NCBI RefSeq assembly: GCF_010093385.1
Contig: NZ_PDWV01000029.1
Location: 1 to 47,633 of the forward strand
Length of the DNA stretch: 47,633 nucleotides
Reading direction: 5' to 3'
Origin: Pseudoxanthomonas mexicana
GTDB taxonomy: Bacteria > Pseudomonadota > Gammaproteobacteria > Xanthomonadales > Xanthomonadaceae
In this document: positions 28,861 through 36,271 of the stretch, piece after piece
Numbering within the stretch: the first letter of the stretch is position 1
How the letters are laid out: each line of letters opens with the position of its first letter
The notes under the pieces: model-generated
The model's input: only the letters and a program-made list of their open reading frames with translations
Databases searched by the model: none
Told to the model about the DNA's origin: nothing
Made by a program: the position numbers and the translations under genes

Positions 28861-29160
28861 TTACGCGCTTACATCCAGCAAACTGCCCAGCGTCTGGTCC
28901 GCGACCTTCAGCACGAACACGTTGGCGCCGGCCATCGCCTTGTAGGTCTGCGGGGCGGCCACGTCCTCGAGCGGCGGGGCCGGTTCGGGGGGCGCCCCGC
29001 CCACGGCCGCCGAAACGCCCCCCGTCGGGCCGGCCGACAGCCCCACCGTCTGCCGCGCGGCGTCCGGCGTGGCCAGGTTGGCGATGTGGTGGGCCGCGGC
29101 CTGCATGCCCAGCGCGGCGGCGCGCAGGCCGGAGGTGGCGATGCCGGCGATGGGGGTCAT
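28861..29160 (-). CDS. Miniature flagellar rod/hook-like protein
   Basis: A 99-residue protein with the two conserved ends of flagellar rod and hook proteins and almost nothing between. The N-terminus (TSGLRAAALGMQAAAHHIANLATPDA) matches the helix that starts with SGL...M...ANNIAN in FlgB/FlgC/FlgG. The C-terminus (NVFVLKVADQTLGSLLDV) matches the closing helix NxKVLKTADEMLGTLLD. The roughly 40-residue linker is rich in Gly, Ala and Pro. Family rod proteins are 130 residues or more. No other flagellar genes are in the window; it is divergent from ftsY. The function is unknown. Confidence 0.75.
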   Translation of the reverse strand: MTPIAGIATSGLRAAALGMQAAAHHIANLATPDAARQTVGLSAGPTGGVSAAVGGAPPEPAPPLEDVAAPQTYKAMAGANVFVLKVADQTLGSLLDVSA

Positions 29161-29283
29161 GCAATGACTCCAGAGGGTTTGCAGCCTCGATATCGGCCAC
29201 CGCCGGCCCCACTTTAGCCCGGCGTCCACGGTCCGCCGACAGGCCGGTGGTAGCATGTCGCCCTCTTCGAGATCCCCCCTGAA

Positions 29284-30477
29284 ATGATCGGTTTTTTCCG
29301 CCGCAAGAAGCCCCAGGACGGCCCGGACGCCGCCCAGACCCGCCCCAGTACCGAGGAACTCGCCGCCGCCTTCCCGCGCGCACCGGGCGAAGCGCTGCCG
29401 GCGGACACGAACCCCGCTTCCGACCGGGCGGCGGAGGCACCGGCGCCTGCATCGGCGGTGGCCAGCGTCGAGGCCGCCCCGATGGCCTCGCCCGTCACGC
29501 CTGCTATGCCGGCCGAAGACCGGGAGTCCGCCGATTCGGTTCCCGCCGCCGCCGCGGGCAAGTCCGGCTGGCGCGACCGCCTGCGCCGCACCAGCGCCGC
29601 GCTGGGGCTGGCCGGCCTGTTCACGCGCAATCCGCGCCTGGACGACGACCTGCTGGACGAGATCGAAACCGCACTGCTGACCGCCGACGTGGGCGTACCC
29701 GCCACCACGGCGATCATCGAGAACCTGCGCAAGCGGATGAAGGAACGCGAGTTCGCCGATGCGCAGGCGCTCCTGAAGGCCCTGCGCACCGACCTGATCG
29801 CGCTGATCGCGCCAGTGGCCAAGCCACTGGTGATCGATGCTTCGCGCAAGCCCTTCGTCGTGCTCACCGTCGGCGTCAATGGCGTGGGCAAGACCACCAC
29901 CATCGGCAAGCTGGCGCGCCGCTTCAAGCAGGATGGTCACAGCCTGATGCTGGCCGCTGGCGACACCTTCCGCGCAGCGGCCGTCGCCCAGCTGCAGACC
30001 TGGGGCGAACGCAACGGCGTGCCCGTGGTCGCGCAGGGCCAGGATGCGGATGCCGCGTCGGTCGCGTTCGACGCATTGCAGTCCGCCAGGTCGCGCGGCT
30101 TCGACGTGCTGATCGCCGACACCGCGGGCCGCCTGCACACGCAGACCGGCCTGATGAACGAACTGGGCAAGATCCGCCGCGTGCTGGGCAAGATCGACGA
30201 CACCGCGCCGCACGAGGTGCTGATGGTCATCGACGGCACCACCGGGCAGAACGCGCTCTCCCAGCTGCGCCAGTTCCACGCCGCCGTCGGCGTCACCGGC
30301 CTGGTGGTCACCAAGCTCGACGGTACGGCGAAGGGCGGCGTGGTGTTCGCGCTGGCGCGCGAGTTCGGCATTCCCATCCGCTATGCCGGCATCGGCGAAC
30401 GCGTGGAAGACCTGCGCGTGTTCGATGCCGAAGCGTTCGTCGATGCATTGCTGCCGGAAGCGCTGGGTGGCGGCTGA
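29284..30477 (+). CDS. ftsY: Signal recognition particle receptor FtsY
   Basis: A 397-residue SRP GTPase that docks ribosome-nascent chain complexes at the membrane. An acidic, Ala/Pro-rich A-domain (about residues 1-95) precedes the NG domain. GTPase motifs are visible: GVNGVGKTTTIGKLA, the DTFRAAAVAQL segment, DTAGRLHTQTGLM and TKLDGTAKGG. The start MIGFFRRKK is typical. It is followed by a REP-like repeat and then mutY. Confidence 0.97.
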   Translation: MIGFFRRKKPQDGPDAAQTRPSTEELAAAFPRAPGEALPADTNPASDRAAEAPAPASAVASVEAAPMASPVTPAMPAEDRESADSVPAAAAGKSGWRDRLRRTSAALGLAGLFTRNPRLDDDLLDEIETALLTADVGVPATTAIIENLRKRMKEREFADAQALLKALRTDLIALIAPVAKPLVIDASRKPFVVLTVGVNGVGKTTTIGKLARRFKQDGHSLMLAAGDTFRAAAVAQLQTWGERNGVPVVAQGQDADAASVAFDALQSARSRGFDVLIADTAGRLHTQTGLMNELGKIRRVLGKIDDTAPHEVLMVIDGTTGQNALSQLRQFHAAVGVTGLVVTKLDGTAKGGVVFALAREFGIPIRYAGIGERVEDLRVFDAEAFVDALLPEALGGG

Positions 30478-30492
30478 CATCGCCACATCCTT

Positions 30493-30568
30493 TGTAGGAG
30501 CGGCCCATGGCCGCGATGCTTTCCCCTTCCGATCGAGCAGGGGCATCGCGGCCATGGGCGGCTCCTAC
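30493..30568. repeat. REP-like inverted repeat (TGTAGGAGC family) abutting mutY
   Basis: TGTAGGAGCGGCCCATGGCC pairs with GGCCATGGGCGGCTCCTACG around a 20-base centre. The right end lies two bases before the first possible mutY start codon. Confidence 0.88.
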
Positions 30569-30570
30569 GG

Positions 30571-31662
30571 ATGCATTTCTGGATGATCTCCGACCGCATC
30601 GCCTTCAGCGCCCGCCTGCTGGCCTGGTTCGACCGCCACGGTCGCCACGACCTGCCCTGGCAGCATCCGCGCACGCCGTATCGCGTATGGCTGTCGGAAA
30701 TCATGCTGCAGCAGACGCAGGTGGCAACGGTCATTCCGTACTTCCTGCGTTTCATCGAACGCTTTCCCACCCTGCCTGATCTCGCCGCGGCCTCCACCGA
30801 CGACGTGATGGCGCATTGGGCCGGGCTGGGCTACTACGCCCGAGCGCGCAACCTACACGCGGCCGCGAAAGCCTGCGTGAACGGGCACGGCGGCGAGCTG
30901 CCGCGCGACATCGAGGCCTTGCACGCGCTGCCGGGGATCGGTCGCAGCACCGCCGGCGCGATCCTGTCGCAGGCCTGGAACGACCGGTTCGCCATCCTCG
31001 ACGGCAACGTCAAGCGCGTGCTGGCCCGCTTTCATGGCATTGCGGGATGGCCCGGGTTACCGGCGGTGGAAAAGCAGCTGTGGGCGCTGGCGGAACAGCA
31101 CCTGCGCGACGTACCCGACGGCCGCCAGGCCGACTACACGCAGGCGCAGATGGATTTCGGCGCCACCCTGTGCACGCGCGCCAGGCCGGCATGCGCGGTA
31201 TGCCCGCTGCAGGACGACTGCGTGGCGCGCCGTGAAGGCCTGGTCGACGCGCTGCCCACGTCGAAGCCGTCGAAGCAGCTGCCCGAGCGCGAGGCCACCG
31301 CGCTGTGGCTGGAGAATCCCGCCGGCGACATCCTGCTGCAACGGCGCCCCGAAACCGGCATCTGGGCCTCGCTGTGGACACTGCCGCAGGCCGATACCGA
31401 TGCGGACATGCGCGACTGGTTCGCGCGGGAGGCGAAGGGCGACTACGACGCGGCCGAGACGCTGCCGGTGGTGGTGCACACCTTCAGCCACTACCGCCTG
31501 TACCTTCAGCCGCTGCGGCTGCGCAAGGTCGCCCTGCGCGAGCGGGTGCGCGACAATGACGGCCCCGTATCCAGTACGGGCCAAGCTCTGCGCTGGGTCG
31601 CGCGCGGCGAACTCGCCACGCTGGGCCTGCCGGCGCCCATCCGCAAACTGCTAGGAAATTGA
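30571..31662 (+). CDS. mutY: A/G-specific adenine glycosylase MutY
   Basis: A 363-residue DNA repair enzyme removing adenine opposite 8-oxoguanine. The catalytic Glu43 lies in WLSEIMLQQTQV, the helix-hairpin-helix is LPGIGRSTAGAI, the catalytic Asp144 is in ILDGNVKRV, and the iron-sulfur ligands are C201, C208, C211 and C217 with the normal spacing. The C-terminal NUDIX-like domain follows. Residues 331-339 (GPVSSTGQA) look like an insertion before LRWV. The first ATG touches a REP repeat and the next, at 30583, is equally possible; neither has a good ribosome site. YggX follows four bases after the stop, as in many gammaproteobacteria. Confidence 0.95.
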   Translation: MHFWMISDRIAFSARLLAWFDRHGRHDLPWQHPRTPYRVWLSEIMLQQTQVATVIPYFLRFIERFPTLPDLAAASTDDVMAHWAGLGYYARARNLHAAAKACVNGHGGELPRDIEALHALPGIGRSTAGAILSQAWNDRFAILDGNVKRVLARFHGIAGWPGLPAVEKQLWALAEQHLRDVPDGRQADYTQAQMDFGATLCTRARPACAVCPLQDDCVARREGLVDALPTSKPSKQLPEREATALWLENPAGDILLQRRPETGIWASLWTLPQADTDADMRDWFAREAKGDYDAAETLPVVVHTFSHYRLYLQPLRLRKVALRERVRDNDGPVSSTGQALRWVARGELATLGLPAPIRKLLGN

Positions 31663-31665
31663 CCG

Positions 31666-31935
31666 ATGGCCCGCACCGTCTTCTGCCAGTACGAACAACG
31701 CGAAACGGAAGGGCTGGATTTCGTGCCTTACCCCGGCGAGCTGGGCAAGCGCATCTTCGCCAACGTCGGCAAGCCCGCCTGGGCGGCATGGCTGGCGCAC
31801 CAGACCATGTTGATCAACGAGAACCGGCTGTCGCCGCGCGATCCCAAGCACCGCGCCTTCCTGGAGACGGAACTGGAGAAGTTCCTGTTCGGCGGCGGCG
31901 CGGAGAAGCCGGCGGGCTACGTGCCCACGCCGTAG
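31666..31935 (+). CDS. yggX: YggX-family Fe(2+)-trafficking protein
   Basis: An 89-residue protein of the family linked to iron handling and protection of iron-sulfur proteins from oxidation. [31 protein letters not shown] and [12 protein letters not shown] match the family, including the conserved Cys7. It starts three bases after mutY, and AGGAAA at the end of mutY serves as its ribosome site. The partner is logical: MutY carries an iron-sulfur cluster. Confidence 0.96.
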   Translation: MARTVFCQYEQRETEGLDFVPYPGELGKRIFANVGKPAWAAWLAHQTMLINENRLSPRDPKHRAFLETELEKFLFGGGAEKPAGYVPTP

Positions 31936-31951
31936 GGTGCATGGCGGCGCT

Positions 31952-32404
31952 TCAGGACTTTGTTTCGCGCTCCACGGCCGACGCCTCGCGCAGTTCCTTC
32001 TCGCTCGCCCGCAAGGCCTTCACGTCGAGGGGGCGGATGGTCTGGATGCGGCAGGGGATCTTGATGCTGGAAGTGCCGGCGCCCAGCGGCAGCACGTCGT
32101 CGAAGCGCGCCGACACGCGGTTGCCGAACTGGGTGATGCTGATGGCCATGGCGTACTCCAGGTCCGGGCAGCGGCCACTCAGTTCCAGCAGATAGGCTTC
32201 GCTGGGCTTGGTCCAGACGGCCAGGGCGGCGTCGCCCAGGGGGCTCCAGCCGTTGAGGGTGCCGAAGTAGCGGAAATCCTTGACGGGTTCGCCGGCGTGA
32301 TCGCGGTAGAGGGCCAGCTTTTCGGTGGTGCTCAGCTTGGGGCCAGTGGCGCAGCCCGCCAGCAGGGTGGCGGCCAGCAGGGCCAGGGGGATCAGGCGCT
32401 TCAT
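31952..32404 (-). CDS. DUF6491-like lipoprotein
   Basis: A 150-residue lipoprotein. MKRLIPLALLAATLLAGC gives a lipobox LAGC. The mature part (EKLALYRDHAGEPVKDFRYF, NGWSPLGDAALAVWT, CRIQTIRPLDVKAL) resembles a small family widespread in xanthomonads that I recall as DUF6491. Two cysteines (CPDLEYAM and PCRIQT) could form a disulfide. It converges with yggX, 16 bases apart. Confidence 0.8.
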   Translation of the reverse strand: MKRLIPLALLAATLLAGCATGPKLSTTEKLALYRDHAGEPVKDFRYFGTLNGWSPLGDAALAVWTKPSEAYLLELSGRCPDLEYAMAISITQFGNRVSARFDDVLPLGAGTSSIKIPCRIQTIRPLDVKALRASEKELREASAVERETKS

Positions 32405-32511
32405 GGGGCGGACTCCTGTCTTTCCGGTGGGGCTTTCGACAGCGCAGATGATGCGCCGGTGGTGGACAGGTGGCGCGCGGCGGCCGGCGCCACGTTCAGC
32501 CCGGGTGCGGC

Positions 32512-32540
32512 TTGCCATCCCCCGCGCCGATCCGTATCAT
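32512..32540 (+). promoter_or_regulatory. Sigma-70-type promoter of tRNA-Phe
   Basis: TTGCCA (32512-32517) and TATCAT (32535-32540) are 17 bases apart, followed by a GC-rich discriminator (CTGCGGCC), as expected for a stable-RNA promoter. The predicted start is about 36 bases before the tRNA. Confidence 0.65.
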
Positions 32541-32582
32541 CTGCGGCCTTCGCACCGGCTCGGCCGTCCTGCGACAGATCCT

Positions 32583-32658
32583 GGCCTGGTAGCTCAGTTG
32601 GTAGAGCAGCGGATTGAAAATCCGCGTGTCGGTGGTTCGAATCCGCCCCGGGCCACCA
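32583..32658 (+). tRNA. tRNA-Phe (anticodon GAA)
   Basis: A 76-base cloverleaf with acceptor GGCCTGG/CCGGGCC (one G-U pair), D-arm GCTCAGTTGGTAGAGC, anticodon stem GCGGA/TCCGC around the loop TTGAAAA (anticodon GAA), T-arm GGTGG-TTCGAAT-CCGCC and an encoded CCA end. Confidence 0.97.
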
Positions 32659-32670
32659 TATCGAATCCGG

Positions 32671-32697
32671 AAGGCCTGCAGCGATGCAGGCCTTTTG
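32671..32697 (+). terminator. Terminator after tRNA-Phe
   Basis: Stem AAGGCCTGCA/TGCAGGCCTT with a GCGA tetraloop and a short T-run (TTTTGCG). Confidence 0.8.
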
Positions 32698-32773
32698 CGT
32701 ATCCGTCGCCACCCTCGCCTCTTGCGGCGCCGCGCGGCGCGACCCTCTCCGCCTGCCGAGCCCTCCGGTCCCC

Positions 32774-33484
32774 ATGTCCGAGCCCATCCGCCTTGCCAAG
32801 CGCGTTGCAGAACTGACCGGTTGCTCACGCAGCGAAGCCGAGCAGTACATCGAAGGTGGCTGGGTCACGGTGGATGGCGAAACGGTCGAAGCGCAGCAGC
32901 ACCCCGTCACCGACGAGCGGGTGGAGATCGATCCGGCGGCCGAACTCGGCGCCGCCGAGCCCGCCACGCTGCTGCTGCACAAGCCCGAAGGCATCACGTG
33001 GCAAGACGCGGCTGCGCTGGCGACGCCGGCCACGCACATGGCTGGCGACGACAGCGGTGTGCGCCCGTTGAAACGCCACCTGCACCGCCTTACCGCGCTC
33101 GTGCCGCTGGATACCGAGGCCAGCGGCCTGATGGTGCTCAGCCAGGACGGGCGCGTGTGGCGCCGCCTGAGCGAGGACTATGCACAGATCGAGCAGGAGT
33201 TCCTGGTGGAAGTCCGCGGTGAACGCGGGCCGTACACGCTCAGCCGCATTGGCCACGCGGCCACCTATCAGGGCCGCGGCCTGGCGCCGTGCAAGGTCAG
33301 TTGGCAGAACGAGGTGCGGTTGCGGTTCGCCATCAAGAACGTGCAACCCGGCGAGCTGCGCCACCGCTGCCGCGAAGGCGGGCTGGAGGTGGTGTCGATC
33401 CGCCGCCTCCGGATCGGCCGCATCGCCTTGGCGAAGGTGCCGGTGGGCCAGTGGCGCTACCTTCCGCCGGGCACGCGCTTCTAG
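32774..33484 (+). CDS. rRNA pseudouridine synthase, RsuA/RluF-like
   Basis: A 236-residue pseudouridine synthase. An S4 RNA-binding domain (about residues 5-60, RLAKRVAELTGCSRSEAEQYIEGGWV) precedes the catalytic domain. The catalytic aspartate is D113 in PLDTEASGLMVLSQDG, and LLLHKPEG and QEFLVEVRGE are family strands. It resembles the RluF/RsuA group, but the exact rRNA target cannot be read. A long in-frame extension upstream runs into the tRNA terminator, so the ATG at 32774 is preferred. Confidence 0.9.
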   Translation: MSEPIRLAKRVAELTGCSRSEAEQYIEGGWVTVDGETVEAQQHPVTDERVEIDPAAELGAAEPATLLLHKPEGITWQDAAALATPATHMAGDDSGVRPLKRHLHRLTALVPLDTEASGLMVLSQDGRVWRRLSEDYAQIEQEFLVEVRGERGPYTLSRIGHAATYQGRGLAPCKVSWQNEVRLRFAIKNVQPGELRHRCREGGLEVVSIRRLRIGRIALAKVPVGQWRYLPPGTRF

Positions 33485-33686
33485 GAGCGCCCCGGCCCCC
33501 GCGGCGACCGATGTTCTGAATCGCCGCGGGTTCGGTAGACATCTCCCCGCCACTCCTCGCGGCCATCGGAGGCAGACATGCAGGGGAAACGACATGCCGT
33601 TGACTCCCGCGGCATGCAGCCTGCCTTGACCCGACCGTGACTTACGACCCACGACACTGGGGGCCTCACCGGCAAGACTCGGCCCC

Positions 33687-34382
33687 ATGTACCCGGATAC
33701 TCCCCCGACATCCGTGTCCTACCGCTACGGCCTGGCCACCTTCATCAAGGTGCAGGAAGGCGCGCGGGACGCATTCATCGACGTGCTGGGCGAAGTGGCC
33801 ACCGTCGCCTGCCAGACGCCCGGCTGCCTGGAGTACATCATCAGCCTGGTACCCGGCGAACCGCATGGCGTCTTCGTCACCGAGTTCTGGCGCAGCATCG
33901 ACGACCAGCGCGGCGCGCTGCACCGGCCCGAGATCGTCGCCCTGATCGAGCGCTGTTCGCCCCTGATCGACCGTGTCGAACAGAGGGCGCTGGAGCCCGT
34001 GGCCGGACGCCACCGGCACTGCGCACTTACGGCTTCGGCGCGTCCGGCTTCGGAATATCCGCCTTCGGCGCACGACCCGAACCGATCATCGCCACCGCCC
34101 GCAGTTCCACCACCGCGCCCGGCGACAGCAAGGCCGACGTGCCCACGGCGCTCCATGCCGGATAGTGCGAGGGGAAGAACTCGTGGTGGATCGGCGCGAA
34201 ACGCGCGAACTCGTCCTGGAACCCCGCCGCATCGGTCGGCCCCGTGTGGAACGTGGTCAGCTCCACCACGTCCGCATACGTCGCACCCGCCTGCGCCAGG
34301 TCCTTGCCCAGCGCCACGAACATGCGCCGCACCTTCTCTTCGTAGGTCCCGGGCCCGGCGGCGGGAATGCCCGACACGATGA
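33687..34382 (+). CDS. Antibiotic biosynthesis monooxygenase-like protein with an antisense tail
   Basis: The first 105 residues or so form a small ABM-domain protein: YRYGLATFIKVQEGARDAFIDVLGEV, TPGCLEYIISLVPGEPHGVFVTEFW and the final helix LIERCSPLIDRVEQRAL. Proteins of this fold are usually about 100 residues, and the natural end would be near ALEPVAG (about 34010). No stop occurs there in any frame, and translation would continue for another 120 residues, Pro/Arg-rich, antisense to the convergent RidA-like gene, to a TGA at 34380. The tail is almost certainly not conserved. The gene may have lost its stop, or the extension may be real. Confidence is high for the domain and low for the end. 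Confidence 0.6.
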   Translation: MYPDTPPTSVSYRYGLATFIKVQEGARDAFIDVLGEVATVACQTPGCLEYIISLVPGEPHGVFVTEFWRSIDDQRGALHRPEIVALIERCSPLIDRVEQRALEPVAGRHRHCALTASARPASEYPPSAHDPNRSSPPPAVPPPRPATARPTCPRRSMPDSARGRTRGGSARNARTRPGTPPHRSAPCGTWSAPPRPHTSHPPAPGPCPAPRTCAAPSLRRSRARRRECPTR

Positions 34383-34536
34383 CCATCTGGCCCACCTTCA
34401 CCACCGGCGTGTAGTGCCAGTCGTGATAGGCGGCTTCATGCCCGGGACGGGCGAAATGCTCGCGCGTGGGGGCGTCCTGCGCGAAGGCAGGCAGGGCGGC
34501 AAGCGACAGCAGCAGGCAGGTCGAGCGCAGCGGCAT
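34027..34536 (-). CDS. Exported RidA/YjgF-family protein
   Basis: A 169-residue Rid-family protein with a signal peptide (MPLRSTCLLLSLAALPAFAQ). The Rid core is visible in VVKVGQMVIVSGIPAAG, KVRRMFVALGKDLAQAGATYADVVELTTFH and AVGTSALLSPGAVVELRAVA. The conserved arginine of true imine deaminases would fall in the VVELRAVA strand. Most RidA proteins are cytoplasmic, so export implies a different substrate. The C-terminus is a Pro/Lys-rich tail (ADIPKPDAPKP). It overlaps the tail of the convergent monooxygenase-like gene. Confidence 0.82.
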   Translation of the reverse strand: MPLRSTCLLLSLAALPAFAQDAPTREHFARPGHEAAYHDWHYTPVVKVGQMVIVSGIPAAGPGTYEEKVRRMFVALGKDLAQAGATYADVVELTTFHTGPTDAAGFQDEFARFAPIHHEFFPSHYPAWSAVGTSALLSPGAVVELRAVAMIGSGRAPKADIPKPDAPKP

Positions 34537-34729
34537 GGCATTACTCCGGATGGGACGCGCGAGTCTTGCCCTGGCACCGGCCATCGCCATGTCCCATCCG
34601 TCACGCCTTCCCCACGTCGTTCACCTGCGGCTGAATACCGCACCGGATGCGGCCGTCATCGCGGATCGCTTGACGCAGCCTGCACGCGCGGTGCCGCAAG
34701 GTCTGCACAGCCGCTTTCCGGAGCCCGCC

Positions 34730-35065
34730 ATGGACATCGTGATGAAGAACGCCCCGCACGCACTCCCCGAACGCTTCGTCTGGCACCGCACCCCCGAAGG
34801 CTGCGAACTGCGTCTGGACGATGTCGCCATCGCCGAGGTCAGGCCCCTCAATGCGGGGCTGGTGCTGCGCGTGCTGGTGGAGGCCGGCGACATCGCGCCG
34901 TTCGAAATGGCCGTGCGTTGCGAAGAGCGCGCGATCGGCTGGGCCACGCAATGGGCCCGCCAGCGCGCCGGGATGCTCTGCCGGCACGTGGACCGACAGC
35001 GCACCGTCGCCTCGGCAGCGCAGGCGCGCGAGGCGGACGCCCCGTCACTCGCCTTGGCCGTCTGA
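34730..35065 (+). CDS. Small uncharacterised protein
   Basis: A 111-residue protein with no recognised family. The ATG at 34730 has GGAG eight bases upstream, which decides this start over longer in-frame options. The sequence (PERFVWHRTPEGCELRLDDV, EVRPLNAGLVLRVLVEAGDI, RAIGWATQWARQRAGML) suggests a small mixed alpha/beta protein without signal peptide or membrane helix. It overlaps the end of the convergent hydrolase gene by 21 bases. Confidence 0.6.
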   Translation: MDIVMKNAPHALPERFVWHRTPEGCELRLDDVAIAEVRPLNAGLVLRVLVEAGDIAPFEMAVRCEERAIGWATQWARQRAGMLCRHVDRQRTVASAAQAREADAPSLALAV

Positions 35066-36126
35066 TCGGTCGACCGTCGGTGGCGGCGGCACCGCACCTC
35101 CCTCGCGCAGGCCGTGCAGAAACGCCACGCTGCGCTCCATCGCCTGCCGTCCGGCCTCGCTGTCCAGGTTGAACTGGTATTCGTGCGGCAGCGGCGGCGC
35201 GTGATCCCTGGGAAAGAACAACGCGTCCACGCGCACGCCCTGCTTCTGCAGCGCCGCGGCCATCACATGCGAATGCGGCTCCAGCGGATCGGCATTGCCG
35301 GCGCTGATGAAAGCGGGCGGGAACGCGGGCGTGACATGACGCGCCACGGAAAAGGTGTCCAGTCGCGGATCGTCGAGAAAATCCTTTCGTCCCATGTAGG
35401 ACCACAGGACGGTCCGCATGAAGCCGGCGAACGGGCTGTCCCATTGCACCAGGCCGGCATCGTAAGGCCCGCAGAACAGCAGCGTACCGGCGAGCTGCCG
35501 CGGCGCCAGCGCAGGCGTGATGCCGATGCGGCGCGCATGATCCGGTGAGGTGATGGCGTTGGCCAGCTCGGCGGCGATCTGGGCGCCGGCCGAATCGCCT
35601 GCCAGCACGATGCGGTCGGCATCGATGTTCAATGCCTCGGCGTGCGCCTGCAGGTAGGACAGCGCCGCGTTGACCTGGCGCGTGGGCGTGGGCCAGGTGG
35701 CGCCGGGGGCGATGCTGTAGTCCACGTTGGCCACCACGAACCCGCGCGCGGCGAGGATCTTCAGGTAGTGGGCCACGTCCTGCCGCCGGCCGGACATGAA
35801 ACCCCCGCCATGCACCCACACCACGGTGGTCAATCGTTCGTGGCCGCCCTGCACGTTCGGCGGGTAATACACGTCCAGCAGCGCGTCGGGATCGGTCGCG
35901 TAGTAACGCACTGCAGCGCGTTCCGTCACCCCGCGGGCAGGTGCTTGCGCAGCGCGTCGCTGGCCTCCGCCGCGCCCCGGTCGAACACCCAGCGGATCAG
36001 CAGCACCGAGGGCCAGGGACTCAGCTGGAACACCGCCCATGTGCCGACACCCAACACGCCCAGCGCCAGTGCCACGCGCAGTGCCCAGCGGCGCACCTTT
36101 CCCCCGCGTCCTTCTCCCGCCGTCAT
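35045..36126 (-). pseudogene. HSL-type alpha/beta hydrolase, frameshifted after an N-terminal membrane anchor
   Basis: Two frames together make one protein of about 360 residues. The first 66 codons (36126-35926) encode a membrane anchor (VALALGVLGVGTWAVF) and end DALRKHLPAG followed by TGA. The next frame (from 35929) continues VTERAAVRYYATDPDALLDVYYPP and holds the whole hydrolase: oxyanion motif VHGGGF, nucleophile GDSAGAQ, Asp in GNADPLEPHS and His in RDHAPP. One extra G in the GGGG run near 35930 would restore a continuous frame. The junction also forms a GTGA stop/start overlap, so two coupled genes, or reinitiation at the GTG, remain possible. Lipid or acyl-ester hydrolysis is likely. 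Confidence 0.75.
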
Positions 36127-36192
36127 GTCCGCCCCCGCCGACCGTTCGCTGGCGCCGATGGTGCGCCATTGCGCGCCGGATACAAGGGCCAA

Positions 36193-36233
36193 ACACAAAA
36201 AAGCCACCGGGCTGGCGCGTCGCCCGGTGGCTT
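36193..36233 (-). terminator. Rho-independent terminator of the sugar transporter
   Basis: On the minus strand AGCCACCGGGC pairs with GCCCGGTGGCT around a 10-base loop, followed by TTTTTTGTG. Confidence 0.88.
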
Positions 36234-36271
36234 GGGGTCGCACGCCGGCCTCTCGCCGGCGCGCACCGCAC

